From: Vreelandella stevensii S18214
GTDB taxonomy: Bacteria; Pseudomonadota; Gammaproteobacteria; Pseudomonadales; Halomonadaceae
NCBI RefSeq assembly: GCF_000275725.1
Contig: NZ_AJTS01000052.1
Span: forward strand, 1 to 64,000
Length of the DNA: 64,000 nt
Direction: 5' to 3'
This document shows, piece after piece, positions 1 through 8,027 of the stretch (the stretch's first letter is position 1; the number at the start of each line of letters is the position of its first letter). The notes below the pieces were generated by a model. That model searched no databases. It worked only from the letters and a program-made list of their open reading frames with translations, and had not been told where the DNA came from. The translations under genes and the position numbers were made by a program.

Positions 1-675
1 GGTATGGCAGGGCTGTTGCTCTGCCGCGAAAGCGCTCAGGGCGAGCTGGCGGATTCGCTGCACTTTGCGGTGTCGCGCAAGGTGGGCTTGATCTCTCTGG
101 GGCTGTTCGTGGCGCTGCTGGTGCTGTTGCCGCTGCTGGCGGGCGGCGCCATGTGGCTGGCGGTGGTGGATGCCTTCTACCGCTCGGGGGCGCTGGTGTT
201 TGGGGGCGGCCACGTGGTGCTGCCGCTGCTGGAAGCCGAAGTGGTACAGTCGGGCTGGATCACGGCGGATGAGTTCTTGACGGGCTATGGCGCCGCACAG
301 GCCGTGCCGGGGCCACTGTTCACCTTTGCGGCTTACCTGGGCGCACTGCTGCCTGGGCTGCCCAGCGTGATGGGTGCAGTGCTGGCGCTGCTGGCGATTT
401 TCATTCCCGGCTTCCTGCTACTGGTGGGCGTGCTGCCGTTCTGGAACCGTTTTCGCCAATGGGGCAGTGCCCAGGCGCTCATGCGCGGTGCCAACGCGGC
501 CGTCGTGGGGATTCTGGGGGCTGCGCTCTACGACCCCGTCTGGACCAGCGCGATGGTGGGGCCGTACGAGTTTGCCCTGGCGCTCACGGGTTTTTTGCTA
601 CTGACCGTGTGGAAGCTGCCAGCCTGGCTGGTGGTGATCGTGGTGGCCTTGGGCGGGATGGTGATGGCGGCGTGA
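1..675 (+). CDS. chrA: Chromate transporter ChrA, C-terminal part (5' end outside window)
   Basis: The reading frame is open from the first base, so this is the 3' part of a longer gene. The 224 or so visible codons encode a hydrophobic protein with several membrane segments. The second-half signature of the CHR family is present: FGGGHVVLPLL, followed by the stretch GAAQAVPGPLFTFAAYLG. Full-length two-domain ChrA proteins are about 400 residues, so roughly the second CHR domain is seen here. The family exports chromate across the inner membrane, usually coupled to the proton gradient. The ATG at 4 is probably internal. A GC-rich hairpin lies just downstream at 701-720. Confidence 0.85.
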   Translation, partial: GMAGLLLCRESAQGELADSLHFAVSRKVGLISLGLFVALLVLLPLLAGGAMWLAVVDAFYRSGALVFGGGHVVLPLLEAEVVQSGWITADEFLTGYGAAQAVPGPLFTFAAYLGALLPGLPSVMGAVLALLAIFIPGFLLLVGVLPFWNRFRQWGSAQALMRGANAAVVGILGAALYDPVWTSAMVGPYEFALALTGFLLLTVWKLPAWLVVIVVALGGMVMAA

Positions 676-700
676 AGCGCGGCGCCTGACATGAACGATT

Positions 701-720
701 CGCCCCACGAGCGTGGGGCG
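701..720. terminator. Hairpin after chrA, possible weak bidirectional terminator
   Basis: Perfect 8-bp stem CGCCCCAC/GTGGGGCG with a 4-nt loop, lying between the ends of the convergent chrA and HTH genes. There is no clear T-run on either side, so termination by this hairpin is inferred from its position. Confidence 0.4.
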
Positions 721-808
721 ATCAGGCATCACCTATGTACAGCGCACGCCTATGGTGCAGTACAGGTGTCGTGCCGAGGTGTGATGGGGAAGTGACGTTA
801 GGCTGCGG

Positions 809-1081
809 CTATGGCGCCTCCAGCTCTAGGGTGCGACGCAGGACATTGAGTTCATCGATGTCCAGATGCTCCAGCCTTCCGGCGAGCAGGTCGCTGATCT
901 TCTGTACTGGCAAGCCTGCCCGGCGGGCAATTTCTCGGCTTCCCAGGTCTGATACGGCGATCAGACGTGTGATGATGCGCATGAGGCGCGTGCGTTTTTC
1001 CAGTTCCCTGACATCGAGGTCAGGGCTGCTTCGCGGAGGATCCTGCACTTCTGCGTGAGCAGTCGAGTATGCCGTACTCAT
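809..1081 (-). CDS. Small XRE-like helix-turn-helix protein
   Basis: A 90-residue protein with an HTH in its second half (around REIARRAGLPVQKISDLLAGR), resembling the compact XRE or HigA-type DNA-binding domains. The start at 1081 is chosen because GGAG lies just upstream of that ATG; the frame continues 16 codons further upstream without a comparable ribosome site. The N-terminal 30 residues are polar and probably disordered. No toxin gene is visible next to it, since its neighbours are chrA (convergent) and purE (divergent), so it may be an orphan regulator. The DNA-binding role is inferred from the fold; the target is unknown. Confidence 0.6.
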   Translation of the reverse strand: MSTAYSTAHAEVQDPPRSSPDLDVRELEKRTRLMRIITRLIAVSDLGSREIARRAGLPVQKISDLLAGRLEHLDIDELNVLRRTLELEAP

Positions 1082-1299
1082 GTGACTCCATGGGTCTGAA
1101 ATGACAAACACACAATGCCGCCAACTCACGCGCTTTTCAATGCCTATTTAGATGAAAATTTCACGACCATGAGACAGCCCGCAAACGCGCTGGCTCTGGT
1201 AAACTATGCCCCTTCCCATTTTTTCAATGAGCCGCAGCCTGTACGCGGCTCGTTCCACTGTTTTTCGCTAGAACAGGCCATGGGCCGAGGAGTTATTGC

Positions 1300-1827
1300 A
1301 TGTCGAACAGCGCACCCAAGGTGGGCGTGATCATGGGGTCGAAGTCGGATTGGCCGGTCATGGAGCACGCGGTGGCGATGTTGGAACGGCTGGGTGTTGC
1401 CTACGAAACCCGCGTGGTCTCGGCACACCGTACCCCGGACCTGCTGTTCGACTATGCGAAAAGCGCAGCGGAACGTGGCCTTCAGGTCATCGTGGCGGGC
1501 GCTGGTGGCGCGGCGCACCTGCCGGGCATGGTAGCCTCGCAAACGGCGCTGCCGGTGCTGGGTGTGCCGGTAGAGTCCAAGGCCTTGAAGGGGCTGGATT
1601 CGCTGCTCTCCATTGCACAAATGCCGGGTGGCATTGCCGTGGGCACGTTGGCCATCGGCAAAGCCGGGGCCACCAATGCGGGGCTACTGGCGGCGCAAAT
1701 CGTCGGCTTGCAGGACAGCGCCGTGCGTCAGGCCGTCGAGGCCTTCCGAGCAGAGCAAACGCAGCTGGTGCTGGATAACCCGGACCCCCGCCCGGATGCG
1801 CCTGCGGCCAGCGAATCGGCACAATAG
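1300..1827 (+). CDS. purE: N5-carboxyaminoimidazole ribonucleotide mutase PurE
   Basis: Class I PurE moves the carboxyl group of N5-CAIR to give 4-carboxy-AIR in purine synthesis. The 175-residue protein shows the family signatures GSKSDWPVM near the N-terminus and SAHRTPD around residue 43, the latter holding the catalytic His. The C-terminal 20 residues are a polar extension ([15 protein letters not shown]). The start follows a GAGG ribosome site. purK begins 10 bp after the stop, so the two are co-transcribed and act in sequence: PurK makes N5-CAIR and PurE rearranges it. The leader carries a 7-bp hairpin at 1229-1251. Confidence 0.97.
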   Translation: MSNSAPKVGVIMGSKSDWPVMEHAVAMLERLGVAYETRVVSAHRTPDLLFDYAKSAAERGLQVIVAGAGGAAHLPGMVASQTALPVLGVPVESKALKGLDSLLSIAQMPGGIAVGTLAIGKAGATNAGLLAAQIVGLQDSAVRQAVEAFRAEQTQLVLDNPDPRPDAPAASESAQ

Positions 1828-1837
1828 GAAGCCCATC

Positions 1838-2983
1838 ATGAGCGTGCATAGTAATCGCGTAAAACACATTGGCGTACTGGGTGCCGGGCAACTGGGCCGT
1901 ATGCTGGCGTTGGCGGGCTACCCGCTGGGCAACACGTTTACCTTTCTGGACACCACCGGCCACCCTAGCGCCGGTATCGGTGAGGTGGTGGTCGACCCGG
2001 ATAACCAGCATCTGGCAGCGTTCCTCGACAAGGTCGATGTGGTGACCTACGAGTTCGAGCACCTGCCCGTGGCGCTGGTGCAGCAGATCGAACAGCACAA
2101 GCCGGTCTACCCCAGCAGCCGGGCCATTGCCGTGTGCCAGAACCGCGTGGAAGAGAAGGCGCTGTTCGATCGGCTGGGCATCCCGACGCCTGCCTACCGG
2201 GTGGTGGAGAGCGCCGAGCAGCTGCAGGCCGCTGCCACTGAGCTGGGCTGCCCCGTGGTAGCCAAATCCGTCACCGAAGGGTACGACGGCAAGGGCCAGG
2301 CGGTGCTGAGAGCGCCAGAGCAGGCCCAGGCCGCCTGGGAGTCGATTGGCCATTCCCGGTTGATCGTGGAAGCCTTCGTCGATTTCGTGCGCGAAGTATC
2401 GATGATTGCGGTGCGCGGTCGCGATGGGGAAGTGGTGTTTTACCCCATGGCAGAGAACCAGCACGTAGACGGCATTCTGCGCTATTCGGTGGCGCCGCTG
2501 CCCGACCTGGACGACAGCGTTCAGCAAACCGCCGATGGCTACATTCGTGCGCTGTTGGATGAGCTGGATTACGTGGGCGTGCTGGCGCTGGAGCTGTTCC
2601 AGACCCACGACGGTAGCCTGCTGGCCAATGAGATGGCTCCGCGGGTGCATAACTCCGGCCACTGGACCATGGACGGCGCGGTGACCAGCCAGTTCGAAAA
2701 CCATCTACGGGCCGTACAGGGCTTGCCGCTGGGTTCGACTCAGGCGATTGGCCCCACCTGCATGGTCAACGTGATTGGGCAAGAGGGAGACAATCCCGCG
2801 CTGCTGGCGATTCCTCATACCCACCTGCACCGCTACGACAAGGCCGAGCGGGCGGGGCGCAAGCTGGCCCACGTGAACGTCGTGGCGGCCAGCCATGCCG
2901 AGCTGCTGGAAAAAGTACGCGCCTGCCAGGCACTGCTGCCGGGTGCTCCGGCGGTCGAGTGGAGCTTTGCCGACTCGCTCTGA
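1838..2983 (+). CDS. purK: N5-carboxyaminoimidazole ribonucleotide synthase PurK
   Basis: ATP-grasp enzyme that carboxylates AIR with bicarbonate and ATP to N5-CAIR. The 381-residue protein starts MSVHSNRVKHIGVLGAGQLG, giving a GxGQLGRM nucleotide-fold N-terminus, and continues with the ATP-grasp core: VAKSVTEGYDGKGQ in the middle and ELFQTHDGSLLANEMAPRVHNSGHW for metal and ATP binding. The frame is open upstream inside purE, but the ATG at 1838 has AGGAAG before it and matches the family N-terminus. It forms an operon with purE and is followed by a strong intrinsic terminator. Confidence 0.97.
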   Translation: MSVHSNRVKHIGVLGAGQLGRMLALAGYPLGNTFTFLDTTGHPSAGIGEVVVDPDNQHLAAFLDKVDVVTYEFEHLPVALVQQIEQHKPVYPSSRAIAVCQNRVEEKALFDRLGIPTPAYRVVESAEQLQAAATELGCPVVAKSVTEGYDGKGQAVLRAPEQAQAAWESIGHSRLIVEAFVDFVREVSMIAVRGRDGEVVFYPMAENQHVDGILRYSVAPLPDLDDSVQQTADGYIRALLDELDYVGVLALELFQTHDGSLLANEMAPRVHNSGHWTMDGAVTSQFENHLRAVQGLPLGSTQAIGPTCMVNVIGQEGDNPALLAIPHTHLHRYDKAERAGRKLAHVNVVAASHAELLEKVRACQALLPGAPAVEWSFADSL

Positions 2984-3014
2984 GACGTGCGTTCGATGGC
3001 TGTCATGGCCTCTT

Positions 3015-3040
3015 AAGCCGCCCTTAGAGGCGGCTTTTTC
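3015..3040 (+). terminator. Intrinsic terminator of purEK
   Basis: Perfect 8-bp stem AAGCCGCC/GGCGGCTT with a 6-nt loop, followed by a short T-run, starting 32 bp after the purK stop. Confidence 0.85.
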
Positions 3041-3149
3041 ATGTTCGAAGGCTACTTTTACTGCGTAAACATGCTAAAAGATAGGGCGTGATAAAACGTT
3101 TGTATTAATCAATAAGATTGGCCCATAGGCCAACGAAAACGGGGGTTCT

Positions 3150-4775
3150 ATGTCGCCCAGCAAGCCAGTGGCGTCGACGGCAACTGCGTCAGGGTTACGC
3201 AGCGGCTACCAGCGCGATCACCATCTCACCCTGCAACAGCTGCGCGGAGAAAAAGTGCGGATGTTGTATGACAACCTTTGGCAACCGGTGCTCAGCAGCG
3301 TTTTGGCGGGCGGCTTGCTGGTGGCGGCGATGTGGCCCGTGGTGGAAGGCTGGGTACTGTTGGGTTGGTACACCGCCTTGGTGGTGGTGTCGGGATTGCG
3401 TTTGGCGTTGGCTCACCGTTTCAAGCGCTTGCCGATTCAGCAGCAGCAAGGGCACCGGTGGCTGCGCTGGTTTGCCTTGGGGGCCATCGTTTCCGGGGTG
3501 GTGTGGGGCAGTACGGGAGTACTGCTGTTCAGCCCTGAATATCCTGGGCAAATTGCGGCGCTGTCGATCGTGCTGGCCGGTATCGCGGCGGGGGGCGTCA
3601 CGACGCTGTCGTCGGTGTGGTGGGTGGCCACTGGCTTCGTATTGCCCATCCTGTTGCCTTTGAAGTTCCAGTTCATGCTGATGGGAACCTCGCTTTCCGT
3701 GTTGATCGGGCTGATGCTGGTGCTGTTTCTGCTGCTGATCCTGATCACCAGCCGCCGCTTGAGCCGAACCATCCATGACAATATCGCCCTGCGCGTTACC
3801 ATGGCGGCCCGTGAGGCGCAGCTTCGGGAAAGCGAAAACCGCTATCGCTCGATTTTCCAGCACTCCCCTCTAGGTGTTTTGCACTTTGACGACCAGGGGC
3901 AGATCACCGACTGCAACAACAAGCTGCTGGAGATCCTGGGCGTCGAGCGTTCTCGTCTGCTGGGCTATCGCATGTTGGACCGTTCAGCCGACCGAAGCGT
4001 TGCCCGGGCCGTTTCCGCGGCGCTGGAAAAAGGCACCGGCTACTACGAGGGGACCTATCGGCTACCCCAGGCCAGTGAGGGGACGCCGCTGCGAGCGTTC
4101 TTCAACGGCGTACATGGCATGGGCAACCGGATGATCGGTGGCGTGGCGATCATCGAAGACTTCACCGAGCGCAAGCGCAGTGAGGAGATCATTTATCGTC
4201 AGGCGTACTACGATGCGCTGACGGACCTGCCCAATCGGCGCCTGTTCATCGAGCGTATGGCAACGCTGTGCCAGGAGGAGGAGACGCCGCAGCGGGGTGG
4301 CCTGGTGATGTTCATGGACATGGACCGCTTCAAACTGATCAACGACACGCTGGGACATGCCGCGGGCGATGACTTGTTGGTGCAGGTGGCGCGGCGCTTG
4401 GAGTCGTGCCTGCGCGACGGTGACATGGCCGCTCGGTTGAGTGGCGATGAATTCGTGCTGCTGGCGCAGTTTTCAGAGCCTGATCTGGACAAGCTGAGCG
4501 CCCTGGCCGAGCAGTACATGCAGCGAGTGAAGCAGGCGCTGTCGGGGGAGTACCGGCTGGAGAGCCGCTGGGTAGAGGTGACCCCGAGTATGGGGTACAC
4601 CTGCTTTGAAGCATCGACCTGTGACCATGCCGAAGTGCTCAAGCAGGCCGATACCGCCATGTATCAGGCCAAGCTGGAAGGGCGTGATCGGCTGCGCCGC
4701 TACCAGCCCTGGATGCAGGACGAGGTCAATCGGCAGGTGGCAGAAAAGACGTTCAACCTGCCAGTTGGCCGCTGA
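3150..4775 (+). CDS. Membrane-anchored PAS-GGDEF diguanylate cyclase
   Basis: A 541-residue protein. Residues about 45-205 hold six or so membrane segments. A PAS domain follows (about 229-345, starting at ENRYRSIFQHSPLG) and then a GGDEF domain (about 350-525). The active-site loop reads SGDEF at 431-435, and the RxxD inhibitory site RDGD lies at 422-425, five residues upstream, so product inhibition by c-di-GMP is likely. The domain has the usual start DALTDLPNRRLF and the metal-site stretch MFMDMDRFKLIND. There is no EAL domain, so the expected product is c-di-GMP. The signal sensed by the membrane and PAS parts is unknown. It is monocistronic and its 3' end overlaps the convergent TraX-like gene by 23 bp. 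Confidence 0.92.
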   Translation: MSPSKPVASTATASGLRSGYQRDHHLTLQQLRGEKVRMLYDNLWQPVLSSVLAGGLLVAAMWPVVEGWVLLGWYTALVVVSGLRLALAHRFKRLPIQQQQGHRWLRWFALGAIVSGVVWGSTGVLLFSPEYPGQIAALSIVLAGIAAGGVTTLSSVWWVATGFVLPILLPLKFQFMLMGTSLSVLIGLMLVLFLLLILITSRRLSRTIHDNIALRVTMAAREAQLRESENRYRSIFQHSPLGVLHFDDQGQITDCNNKLLEILGVERSRLLGYRMLDRSADRSVARAVSAALEKGTGYYEGTYRLPQASEGTPLRAFFNGVHGMGNRMIGGVAIIEDFTERKRSEEIIYRQAYYDALTDLPNRRLFIERMATLCQEEETPQRGGLVMFMDMDRFKLINDTLGHAAGDDLLVQVARRLESCLRDGDMAARLSGDEFVLLAQFSEPDLDKLSALAEQYMQRVKQALSGEYRLESRWVEVTPSMGYTCFEASTCDHAEVLKQADTAMYQAKLEGRDRLRRYQPWMQDEVNRQVAEKTFNLPVGR

Positions 4776-5577
4776 TCAATAGCCACAGGGCAATCAGGGC
4801 GAAGTGCCCCGGGTACCAGGCCAGCCACAGGCGGCGGGGCATGGCCAGCGCCACGGGCGGTACGCGCTGGGCGGCGCCCGCGGCCAGCATCAACACCAGA
4901 ACGCAGGTGCCGACGGTAAAGGATTTGGCCATGTCCGACGCGTTCATCTGCCCGGCGATCCACAGCAGCGGAAACGCCGCCAGACCCGCCCATAGCCTTG
5001 ATTTGAGGGCATCGCGGGTCTCGCTGAGGGCCTGCATGGCAAACATGAACAGCGGAATCAGCAGCAGGCCGTTGTGGCCATACTCCACCCAGAAGCCCAG
5101 CAGATACCAGGCGGTGACACACACGGCGGCCCCCAGCATCAGCCAACCCAGGCCCAGCGTCTGTGCCTGATAGTGCTGCCACCCCTGGCGTACCAAGGCA
5201 CCGAGTGCCAGGCCGCTGGCCAGCGTAAAGCAGACATTCAGGATAAACGCATCCGAGGCCCTGGGCATCATCATGTAGGGCACTTGTGCCGCGATACCGA
5301 TGATCAGGATACGGCGCGCGTAGCGCAGCGGGTTGCGGGTGTTGAACAGGCCGTGCCAGGCCACCATGGCAGCAAACAGCGGAAAGGCAATGCGCCCAAT
5401 CGAAGAGCCCGCCCAGCCCAGGTCCCAAGCATCGGGCAGTACGTAGCGGGTCAGGTGATCCACGGTCATGGTGAACAGCGCCAGCCACTGGCCCCAGGCG
5501 GTCCAATGGGAAGAGGGGCGCATCGTCTCGGGGAGGCCCGTGGCGGGCGTTGTGTGTGCCGCTGAGTGTTCTGCCAT
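4753..5577 (-). CDS. TraX-family integral membrane protein
   Basis: A 274-residue hydrophobic protein with about eight predicted membrane segments. It carries the TraX-type opening (WLALFTMTVDHLTRYV, then GRIAFPLFAAMVAW), where the conserved Asp-His in the first helix and the Arg in the next are seen. In F plasmids TraX acetylates pilin, and chromosomal relatives are presumed membrane acyltransferases; no pilin or transfer gene lies nearby, so the substrate is unknown. The start is preceded by GGAGG (5580s). It overlaps the convergent cyclase gene by 23 bp at the 3' ends. Confidence 0.8.
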   Translation of the reverse strand: MAEHSAAHTTPATGLPETMRPSSHWTAWGQWLALFTMTVDHLTRYVLPDAWDLGWAGSSIGRIAFPLFAAMVAWHGLFNTRNPLRYARRILIIGIAAQVPYMMMPRASDAFILNVCFTLASGLALGALVRQGWQHYQAQTLGLGWLMLGAAVCVTAWYLLGFWVEYGHNGLLLIPLFMFAMQALSETRDALKSRLWAGLAAFPLLWIAGQMNASDMAKSFTVGTCVLVLMLAAGAAQRVPPVALAMPRRLWLAWYPGHFALIALWLLISGQLAG

Positions 5578-5655
5578 GTTACCTCCTTGTAAAAGCGCAT
5601 TATGCCATTAAAGACCGGCATTGGCTGAGCAAGTTCGCTGGGCGGCCTCGGGCGC

Positions 5656-6801
5656 TCAGGGGGCGCTGAAAATCGGTTTGCCCAGCGCCCACACGTGGTC
5701 AATGGCCCAGCGGCCTTCGCTCAACACGATGAAATCGGCATCCGAGCCGGGTATCAGGCGGCCTTTTTGGGGAAGCTTCAAGGCATCGGCGGCGGTGGTG
5801 GTAGCACATTGCAGGGCGTGCTCCATGCGGATCTGGTGGTCGTTGACACACTCGCCCAACACGTCGAACAGGCTGCTGAGTTTGCCGGGTTTCAGGCCCA
5901 CGAAACGGCGCTGGTCATCGAACTCCGGCAGCGAAGCGTTGGCATCCGAGGAGAGGCTGAGCTGGCTCGGATCGATCCGCGCTTTCAGTGCCCGCGCTAC
6001 CGCCTCGGAGGCGGGCACTTCGCCACCGGCCAGCAGCTCGGGGGTGGTGCTGGTGGTGAAGTCGATGCGTCCGCCTTCACGGGCAAAGCGCAGGCCGTCT
6101 GCGAACAGTGCGCCAGTACGGTTGATGTGGGTCGGGTAGAATTGCGTGATGGGAATGGCGCTGGTGCTGGCCACCTGACGCAGTGGTTCCAGGTGGGAGT
6201 CGGCGTCGCCGGTATGAATGAACATGATGCCGGATTTGCCTGCCAGCAGCCCGGCCGTGCGAGCGTCGGAAGCCAGTCGCGTCAGCTCCTGGGTAGTGGG
6301 CTGGGAGCCACGGTGGTCGCTGATGGCCACTTCGCCCACCCCGATGAATTCCGGCACGTAGAGAATGTCGCTGGCCACCGTGCCGGTCAGCGTGACCGGA
6401 GGCAGCTGATAAGAGCCGGTGTAGGCGTAGGTGCTCAGCCCACCGGCAGCGAGCTCCCGCGCCTTGCCGATCAGGTTGGCGGGGGTGCGGGTAAGGGCAT
6501 CGGTGCCCAGAGCGCCAATCAGGGTGGTCACGCCTGAAGCGCAGGCGTCTGCCAGGCTGAGTTCTGCAGTGCGGTTGCCAAACCCGCCTTCACCGCCCCC
6601 GCCAATGTAGTGCACCAGCGGGTCGACCAGCCCCGGAATCACCCGACGGCCCTCCAGGTCGATGGTCTTGATCAGCGTGCCCAGTTGGTACGCTTCGTTG
6701 GCATCCAGCACGGCCGCGATGCGCTGGTCGGCGATCAGCAGATGGCACAGCCCGCGGGGTTCTGGGGCAAAAAGCTGGGCGTTTTTGACAAGTGTCAGCA
6801 T
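5656..6801 (-). CDS. IadA-like amidohydrolase (isoaspartyl dipeptidase family) with altered metal ligands
   Basis: The 381-residue protein aligns by eye over its length with isoaspartyl dipeptidase IadA, which hydrolyses beta-aspartyl dipeptides. It has the VxYIGGGGE loop at 63-71, ISDHR at 160-164, HTGD at 196-199, PTHINR at 223-228 and SSDANAS at 284-290. Compared with my recollection of the E. coli ligands (His68, His70, carboxylated Lys162, His201, His230, Asp285), this protein has Leu62 in place of the first His and Glu157 in place of the Lys. His64, His196, His225 and Asp286 are kept. The start at 6801 has GGAAAG upstream. It is the last gene of the transporter cluster, 96 bp after a binding-protein gene. 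It may be a dipeptidase with a different metal centre or a different hydrolase. Confidence 0.78.
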   Translation of the reverse strand: MLTLVKNAQLFAPEPRGLCHLLIADQRIAAVLDANEAYQLGTLIKTIDLEGRRVIPGLVDPLVHYIGGGGEGGFGNRTAELSLADACASGVTTLIGALGTDALTRTPANLIGKARELAAGGLSTYAYTGSYQLPPVTLTGTVASDILYVPEFIGVGEVAISDHRGSQPTTQELTRLASDARTAGLLAGKSGIMFIHTGDADSHLEPLRQVASTSAIPITQFYPTHINRTGALFADGLRFAREGGRIDFTTSTTPELLAGGEVPASEAVARALKARIDPSQLSLSSDANASLPEFDDQRRFVGLKPGKLSSLFDVLGECVNDHQIRMEHALQCATTTAADALKLPQKGRLIPGSDADFIVLSEGRWAIDHVWALGKPIFSAP

Positions 6802-6832
6802 GGGCTTTCCGGAAAAGTGATGAGCAAACGGT

Positions 6833-6857
6833 ACGCGCCGACCTGAGGTCGGCGCGT
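6833..6857 (-). promoter_or_regulatory. Intercistronic hairpin between binding-protein gene and iadA-like gene
   Basis: Perfect 11-bp stem ACGCGCCGACC/GGTCGGCGCGT with a 3-nt loop and no T-run on the minus strand. It may stabilise the 3' end of the binding-protein mRNA or reduce read-through into the iadA-like gene. Confidence 0.5.
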
Positions 6858-6897
6858 GTAGGCGGGTGGCGCGGTTCAAGCGCGGCGGCCGCCGATC

Positions 6898-7695
6898 TTA
6901 CAAGCGTACATCGTAGTTGAAGTAACGGTTCATGATTTCATCATAAGTGCCGTTCTCTTTCACCGCACGCAGGGCGTCGTTGAAGCGTTCGGCGAGGGCC
7001 TCGTCACGGGGGCGGAACGCGACGCCAACGCCCTTGCCAAAGATTTCCTCGGGCTCTTTGATGAAGTCGCTGATGCGCTGGAAATCGCTTTCGGGCGTGT
7101 CGATGTCGATGGCGGCTTCGGCAATCGGGTAGTCCATGAACGTCAGGTCCAGGCGGCCTGCCAGCAGGTCGGTGACCACATCGTCCACACCGGTATAGCG
7201 GCGAATTTCCAGCACGTCGCCGTAGAGTTCGGTGACATAGTTATCCTGCAGGGTTGCTCGCTGTACGCCGACCGTGAGCCCTTCCAGGCTGGCCCGGTCT
7301 TCGATGTCGATATCGTGGGCGTGGGTCGTGATCCAGGCGCTGGGAGTGGTGTAGTAAGCCTCGGAGAACAGCACACGCTGGGCGCGCTCGTCGGTAATTG
7401 CCATGGACGACATGATGGCGTCGTAGTTACGGGCCAGCAGGCCGGGAATGATGCCGTCCCAGTCTTGTTCTACCCAGGTGCAGCTCACTTCCAGGTAGTC
7501 GCATACGGCATTGCCCAGCTCGATTTCAAAGCCGGTGAGAGTGCCGTCGGCTTCCCGGTACATGAAGGGCTCGTAGGGAATATCCACACCCAGACGGATC
7601 TCGTCGTAGTCTCGGGCCAGTGCGGCAGTGGATACCATGGAAAGTGAAGCACCAGCCGCCAGCACGGCAGCCACGGACAGCGTTGCATAACGCAT
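6898..7695 (-). CDS. Periplasmic amino-acid-binding protein, HisJ/ArgT type (second copy)
   Basis: A 265-residue solute-binding protein of the SBP_bac_3 family. An N-terminal signal peptide ends near ALARDYDE, and no lipobox is present. Family signatures are GVDIPYEPFMYRE, the glycine-rich GFEIELGNAVC, and DAIMSSMAITDERAQRVLFS, the ligand-binding stretch found in Lys/Arg/Orn and His binders. It is about half identical by eye to the product of 8028-8798, which lies upstream in the same operon, so this is a tandem duplicate that has diverged. The adjacent HisQMP-type genes and AstE suggest basic amino acids as ligands. The exact ligand cannot be read from sequence. Confidence 0.9.
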   Translation of the reverse strand: MRYATLSVAAVLAAGASLSMVSTAALARDYDEIRLGVDIPYEPFMYREADGTLTGFEIELGNAVCDYLEVSCTWVEQDWDGIIPGLLARNYDAIMSSMAITDERAQRVLFSEAYYTTPSAWITTHAHDIDIEDRASLEGLTVGVQRATLQDNYVTELYGDVLEIRRYTGVDDVVTDLLAGRLDLTFMDYPIAEAAIDIDTPESDFQRISDFIKEPEEIFGKGVGVAFRPRDEALAERFNDALRAVKENGTYDEIMNRYFNYDVRL

Positions 7696-8027
7696 GGTCA
7701 GTCTCCTGAAACGATTTTTAGTAGGTATGTGGGTGTTGCTTTATGCCAAGCGCCGAAAGGGGCGGCTACAGCACGGGGTGCGCCAGGCGTGGGAGTGCCC
7801 TGCGTCGATCACGCATGGCAACATGCACGCACAGAGGCGTGATTCGGCACGGGCGTGCCAAAGAGGGGGCTATTCGTCGAACCACTCGCTCAGGTAGAAG
7901 CGGGCAATGGTGCCACGGGTACCTGGGCGTTGCGCATGGGGCGTAGAGGGGAGTAGGCGGTATGGAGTCATGGTATTGGCGTGCTGCCATGCCTTCCCTG
8001 AGGAAGGCATGGCGAGACGGTCAATGC
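7696..8027. other. Non-coding spacer between the two binding-protein genes
   Basis: 332 bp without a convincing gene. Short frames of 67-74 codons on both strands have no ribosome sites or recognisable motifs. The only clear structure is the hairpin at 7986-8013. The spacer is long for an operon, so the downstream binding-protein gene may have its own promoter here. Confidence 0.6.
7986..8013 (-). promoter_or_regulatory. Strong hairpin after first binding-protein gene
   Basis: Perfect 12-bp stem GCCATGCCTTCC/GGAAGGCATGGC with a CTGA loop, 14 bp past the stop of the binding-protein gene. It lacks a T-tract. Hairpins at this place in amino-acid transporter operons commonly protect the abundant binding-protein mRNA or attenuate read-through. 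Confidence 0.6.

Noticed and set aside
1181-1187. GCAAACG upstream of purE as PurR operator
   Set aside because: Only one half of the PurR consensus is present, so it is not enough to call an operator.
1487-2704. 405-codon frame antisense to purE and purK
   Set aside because: Overlaps two certain genes and shows no recognisable domain.
7694-7990. Short frames of 67-74 codons in the spacer between binding-protein genes
   Set aside because: No ribosome sites, no motifs, and frames on both strands overlap one another.
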